Below are positions 6,253 through 8,642 of a DNA stretch of 8,642 bases, in pieces. The translations under genes were made by a program, and so were the position numbers. This DNA is from Chitinophagales bacterium (lineage in GTDB: Bacteria > Bacteroidota > Bacteroidia > Chitinophagales > BACL12), in NCBI GenBank assembly GCA_014380545.1, contig JACMJP010000323.1:1-8642 (forward strand), in the 5' to 3' direction. How positions within the stretch are numbered: the first letter of the stretch is position 1; every line of letters begins with the position of its first letter. The notes beneath the pieces are model-generated. The model had not been told where the DNA came from, did no database searches, and saw only the letters and a program-made list of their open reading frames with translations.

Positions 6253-7704
6253 TCATACTGCCTTTTGATAAGATATTCCCAATTTTTTCTTCAACCAGTT
6301 TTTTGTACCAAAATAATTTGTATTCATATTTAATACTTTATTGGTTAGTTCTGTTGTCAGTTTCAATTTTTCTCTCTTGTCAGGTTCCAGTTCTATTTTT
6401 ATCATCTCCTTAACATACCCAATAAATTGTTCATGGCTTGAAATAATTTCATCTGTCAGCATTTTTTCCCTGCGCAGATAATGCGCAAATGCATCTATAC
6501 AAGCGAGAGTTTGTTCATAGAGTTTTTCTTCGTACAAATATCTTATGGTATTTGATTTAACTTGTATTTTCATGATAGGGTCTTTAAAATTCACCGAACT
6601 CATATGCCTGATCGCCCGATCAAAATCTTCTTTATAATAAGCAACAATAGCGTAACTAAACTGCATGCTGTTTTCCCGTTCATTCTCTGCAAGATGAGGC
6701 CCGTATTCATGTATAAATTTTTCAACCCATTCAAACTCCTTTATCACAGCAGCAATTTTCACTACATTTAAAAAATCCTGGTAAGCCATGTTTCCTTTTG
6801 TTTGAATATGAAACTGCAGTATATCCCTATGCAGGTTATGTACCTCTCTTACATATTCATTGTTGCCCATGCGGTTAATTTGTATTGCACAAAAATCTAC
6901 AAGATGCACATAACCTCTTTCAAGCAATTCAAAAGGGATCTTATTATGATTCTCCCGCAGCAGATTACGCAGCCTTTCATAACGTTCTGTTTGAGTGATG
7001 TCCTGCATCAGCCGGACAAGGTCAATATAAACTCTTGTTATGGTGTTGAATTGTACATAGTTTTCTTCAGCATAAGCAAGCATTTCGTTAAATAATTTTA
7101 ATTCATAGGGAACATTATTTTGCATTTGATCATGCAACATAAGTCCGTAATAATCCATGCACTGTAAAACAATATATTCTGTAAATACATCTAAACCATG
7201 TTGTGTAAGTTCATGATGTGTATTGGGATTTATCTTTGTGTTATATTCCGATTCTTCTTTTTTCAACCTGAATTTTTCAAATAAATGTATTGCACCGGGC
7301 TGTTGGGTTTCCAGCAATTGTTTTTCTGTTTTCAGAAATTCTTTTTCATAAATTTTGTCCTGGTTGTGGATACGCAAATTTTCAAGCTTACTGATATTGC
7401 CTGCAATTTTTTGTTCCTGCAATTTTTCTGTTTTTAAAAAATCAAGAGCAAGTTCTAAAATATCAGAAGTATAGTTTCTGAATTTAAAATAATCATATTG
7501 TTCATTTTTGAAAACGGCAGCAAATAATTTTTCTTCGGTTGGTAATTTCTTTTCAAAAGCAGGGTAATATTTAATAATTACATCAGCCAGCTTCATCACC
7601 TTTTCATTTTTATTAAAATATGGGGAATGAATAAAATCTGCAAACAACTTAATTTCTTTTGCAGAAAAACTATTTAATAGTTGGATGAGGCGGGTATCTT
7701 TCAT
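6253..7704 (-). CDS. Conserved-looking hypothetical protein, all-helical and soluble (483 aa)
   Basis: I do not recognise a characterised family. ATG at 7704 to TGA at 6253 gives 483 residues. There is no signal peptide or membrane segment, so it should be cytoplasmic. Composition is rich in Glu, Lys, Leu, Tyr, Phe and Asn with few Gly or Pro, and the pattern is helical throughout. The N-terminus (about 6-45) has a compact motif, LLNSFSAKEIKLFADFIHSP followed by YFNKNEKVMKLADVI. Middle and C-terminal helices (for example AIVAYYKEDFDRAIRHMSS, and YEEKLYEQTLACIDAFAHYL) resemble degenerate TPR-like helical pairs. The C-terminus ends NYFGTKNWLKKKLG, a likely conserved cap. I have the impression that such proteins occur in Bacteroidota as hypotheticals, but this is unverified. 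It is convergent with the response regulator, with only 24 bp between stops and no clear terminator there, so the two transcripts may overlap. A scaffold or protein-interaction role is conjecture. Confidence 0.85.
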   Translation of the reverse strand: MKDTRLIQLLNSFSAKEIKLFADFIHSPYFNKNEKVMKLADVIIKYYPAFEKKLPTEEKLFAAVFKNEQYDYFKFRNYTSDILELALDFLKTEKLQEQKIAGNISKLENLRIHNQDKIYEKEFLKTEKQLLETQQPGAIHLFEKFRLKKEESEYNTKINPNTHHELTQHGLDVFTEYIVLQCMDYYGLMLHDQMQNNVPYELKLFNEMLAYAEENYVQFNTITRVYIDLVRLMQDITQTERYERLRNLLRENHNKIPFELLERGYVHLVDFCAIQINRMGNNEYVREVHNLHRDILQFHIQTKGNMAYQDFLNVVKIAAVIKEFEWVEKFIHEYGPHLAENERENSMQFSYAIVAYYKEDFDRAIRHMSSVNFKDPIMKIQVKSNTIRYLYEEKLYEQTLACIDAFAHYLRREKMLTDEIISSHEQFIGYVKEMIKIELEPDKREKLKLTTELTNKVLNMNTNYFGTKNWLKKKLGISYQKAV

Positions 7705-7714
7705 AGTAAATTTC

Positions 7715-7722
7715 TAAAAATA
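7715..7722 (-). promoter_or_regulatory. Possible -7 element of the 483-residue gene
   Basis: On the minus strand this reads TATTTTTA, 7 of 8 to TAnnTTTG, ending 10 nt before the ATG at 7704. A transcript from it would have a leader of only about 5 nt. The DNA is AT-rich, so chance matches are likely. Confidence 0.27.
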
Positions 7723-7968
7723 TCTATAACCGTTTTAGTGTAAACTCATACTATACTTAGGTTTGAACATATACAAATTTATATTTTCATTAAAGATGTT
7801 TCTAAAATACAAAAAATCTTTCCTTTTCTTAGCTGATGCATTGAATCAATTTTGGGTTGTCAATCAAATTTATTCATTCACCAAATCAACTTTATGAATC
7901 AGCAACATCTTAAGAAACCACCAAATTAAAAATCATTTATCCCTCTTCTTTAATTAAGTTGGGATATC

Positions 7969-8014
7969 AGCACTTCGTACCCGCAAGAATTTGCGGTTGT
8001 GGCTGTCAGGTGCT
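7969..8014 (+). other. Nested inverted repeats overlapping the promoter
   Basis: CCGCAA (7981-7986) and TTGCGG (7991-7996) form a perfect 6-bp inverted repeat with loop GAAT that abuts the -33 box at 7997. An outer pair AGCAC (7969-7973) and GTGCT (8010-8014) encloses it and part of the promoter. Being upstream of the transcript start, the symmetry is more likely a protein-binding site than an RNA structure. Confidence 0.4.
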
Positions 8015-8027
8015 ATAAATATTTTTG
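7997..8027 (+). promoter_or_regulatory. Bacteroidota-type promoter (-33 and -7) for the secreted repeat protein
   Basis: TTGTG at 7997-8001 and TATTTTTG at 8020-8027 match both halves of the Bacteroidota consensus (TTG, then TAnnTTTG), with 20 nt between TTG and TA. This is the most complete promoter in the window. Transcription would start near 8032-8034, giving a leader of about 60 nt before the ATG at 8095. Confidence 0.65.
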
Positions 8028-8054
8028 GCAAGCCAATTAATCTTTTCATTCACC

Positions 8055-8076
8055 ATGCCCGGATGCAGTCTGGCAT
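8055..8076 (+). other. Leader hairpin before the secreted repeat protein
   Basis: ATGCC and GGA pair with TCT and GGCAT around loop TGCAG, with one bulged C: eight pairs including a G-U. It lies in the predicted 5' leader, 18 nt before the start codon. There is no T tract suitable for termination. It could stabilise the mRNA or affect ribosome access. Confidence 0.4.
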
Positions 8077-8094
8077 CAAAACAATCAATTTTTT

Positions 8095-8642
8095 ATGAAA
8101 CTTAAAAATTTACTTTTCACACTGGGGTTCATTCTATGCTTCAGCCTTCAAACTTGGGCTGATACAGAACCCGACAACAACGTTTACACAGGCGCAGACC
8201 CGATGGCCGAAAATTCAACAGTATCGGGAACCATTGCTACTCCGGTTACTGATCTAGAGGACTGGTACCAATTTACAACTACAAGTGATGGCAACATTAC
8301 AATTTCTTTTACTTGTTTACCATTAACTTCTTATAACAGAATCTATTTATATGATTCAGATGGAACAACAAACTTAGGAAGTGCTGAAGGTTATGGCGGT
8401 GCAACTTTTACAAAAAACGGGTTAGCCGCCGGTACTTATTATATTCGTTATTATTATTACAGTACTAGTTTCGCAAGTGCTTACGAGTTATCAAATACTG
8501 TTATACCCACCAATTATGCAAATGATACAGAAGCGAATGACACTTATCTAACTGCACTTACCAATCTGAATGAGAATGATTCAGTTTATGGACATATTGC
8601 CCACAGGTATAATGGCGGTACTTACGATGAGGAGGACTGGTA
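8095..8642 (+). CDS. Secreted protein with tandem PPC-like beta domains (partial, C-terminus beyond right edge)
   Basis: ATG at 8095 opens 182 codons plus two bases to the window end, with no stop. Residues 1-22 are a signal peptide (KLKNLL, hydrophobic FTLGFILCFSL, cleavage at TWA/D). The mature protein starts with DTEPDNNVYTGADPM, then STVSGTIA, DLEDWYQFTTTSDGNITISF and LAAGTYYIRYYYYS, the pattern of bacterial pre-peptidase C-terminal (PPC) type beta-sandwich domains. A second copy begins at residue 144 with DTEANDTYLTA, then DSVYGHIA and DEEDW. The period is about 121-125 residues, and GAGGACTGGTA encoding the EDW motif recurs at 8257-8267 and 8632-8642, 375 bp apart. More copies probably follow. 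Such proteins in Bacteroidota are often large surface or released proteins ending in a type IX sorting domain, which is not visible here. No catalytic domain is seen. The start is secure from the signal peptide and upstream promoter, though no Shine-Dalgarno sequence is present. Confidence 0.88.
   Translation, partial: MKLKNLLFTLGFILCFSLQTWADTEPDNNVYTGADPMAENSTVSGTIATPVTDLEDWYQFTTTSDGNITISFTCLPLTSYNRIYLYDSDGTTNLGSAEGYGGATFTKNGLAAGTYYIRYYYYSTSFASAYELSNTVIPTNYANDTEANDTYLTALTNLNENDSVYGHIAHRYNGGTYDEEDW

Larger units (their letters stand above)
7873..8055 (+). repeat. 11-bp direct repeat TTCATTCACCA in a partly duplicated leader
   Basis: TTCATTCACCA occurs exactly at 7873-7883 and 8045-8055. Upstream of each copy the flanks remain alignable: ATTTT, GG and spaced CAA/AAT matches (about 24 of 35 positions by eye). 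After each copy comes a similar AATCAA...TTTATGAA. The second copy is the leader of the 8095 gene. The first may be an older duplicate of that leader, with an ATG at 7896 that opens only 11 codons. Confidence 0.4.
7705..8094. other. Divergent intergenic region with regulatory content
   Basis: About 390 bp between the leftward 483-residue gene and the rightward secreted repeat protein. The right half has a strong promoter (7997-8027), nested inverted repeats over and upstream of it (7969-8014), a leader hairpin (8055-8076) and an 11-bp direct repeat (7873-7883 and 8045-8055). The left half is AT-rich. An 11-codon ORF at 7896-7931 (MNQQHLKKPPN) is probably not a gene by itself. Confidence 0.6.

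Noticed and set aside
7896..7931. 11-codon ORF MNQQHLKKPPN
   Set aside because: It is too short, with no support beyond an ATG placed after a repeat copy. It is treated as part of the duplicated leader.

Overview
The window looks like chromosomal DNA from a Bacteroidota bacterium, probably near Chitinophagaceae or Saprospiria. This is a judgement from content, not a database result. The DNA is AT-rich, ribosome binding sites are absent or very weak, and several genes are preceded by the Bacteroidota -7 element TAnnTTTG. The gene content also fits: a GldA-type ABC ATPase, a periplasmic-propeller histidine kinase, and large secreted repeat proteins.

Layout. (1) Positions 1-762, minus strand: the N-terminal part of a secreted protein with a beta-sandwich-like region and a MopE-type metal-binding motif, running off the left edge. 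(2) Positions 763-1400: a gene-poor stretch of about 640 bp. It holds two related GC-rich hairpin units shaped like minus-strand terminators, a 33-codon ORF between them, a perfect 15-bp palindrome and a 10-bp direct repeat. (3) Positions 1401-6228, plus strand: gldA-like ABC ATPase, then a two-component pair (propeller/Y_Y_Y sensor histidine kinase and NarL-type response regulator). (4) Positions 6253-7704, minus strand and convergent with the regulator: a 483-residue, mostly helical, soluble protein of unknown function. (5) Positions 7705-8094: a divergent intergenic region with the best promoter in the window, inverted repeats, a leader hairpin and a partly duplicated leader. (6) Positions 8095-8642, plus strand: the start of a secreted protein with tandem PPC-like beta domains, cut by the right edge.

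How the genes may work together. The kinase and regulator form a clear cognate pair: the sensor part would face the periplasm, and the HisKA_3-type core would phosphorylate Asp56 of the regulator. What they sense and control is not visible. The GldA-like ATPase would need a membrane partner, and none is encoded here. The two edge genes encode exported proteins pointing outward.

I see no CRISPR array, transposase, phage gene, tRNA or rRNA. I do not see a convincing new multi-gene system. The features most worth checking are the paired hairpin units at 1017-1235, the elaborate leader of the 8095 gene, and the uncharacterised 483-residue protein.
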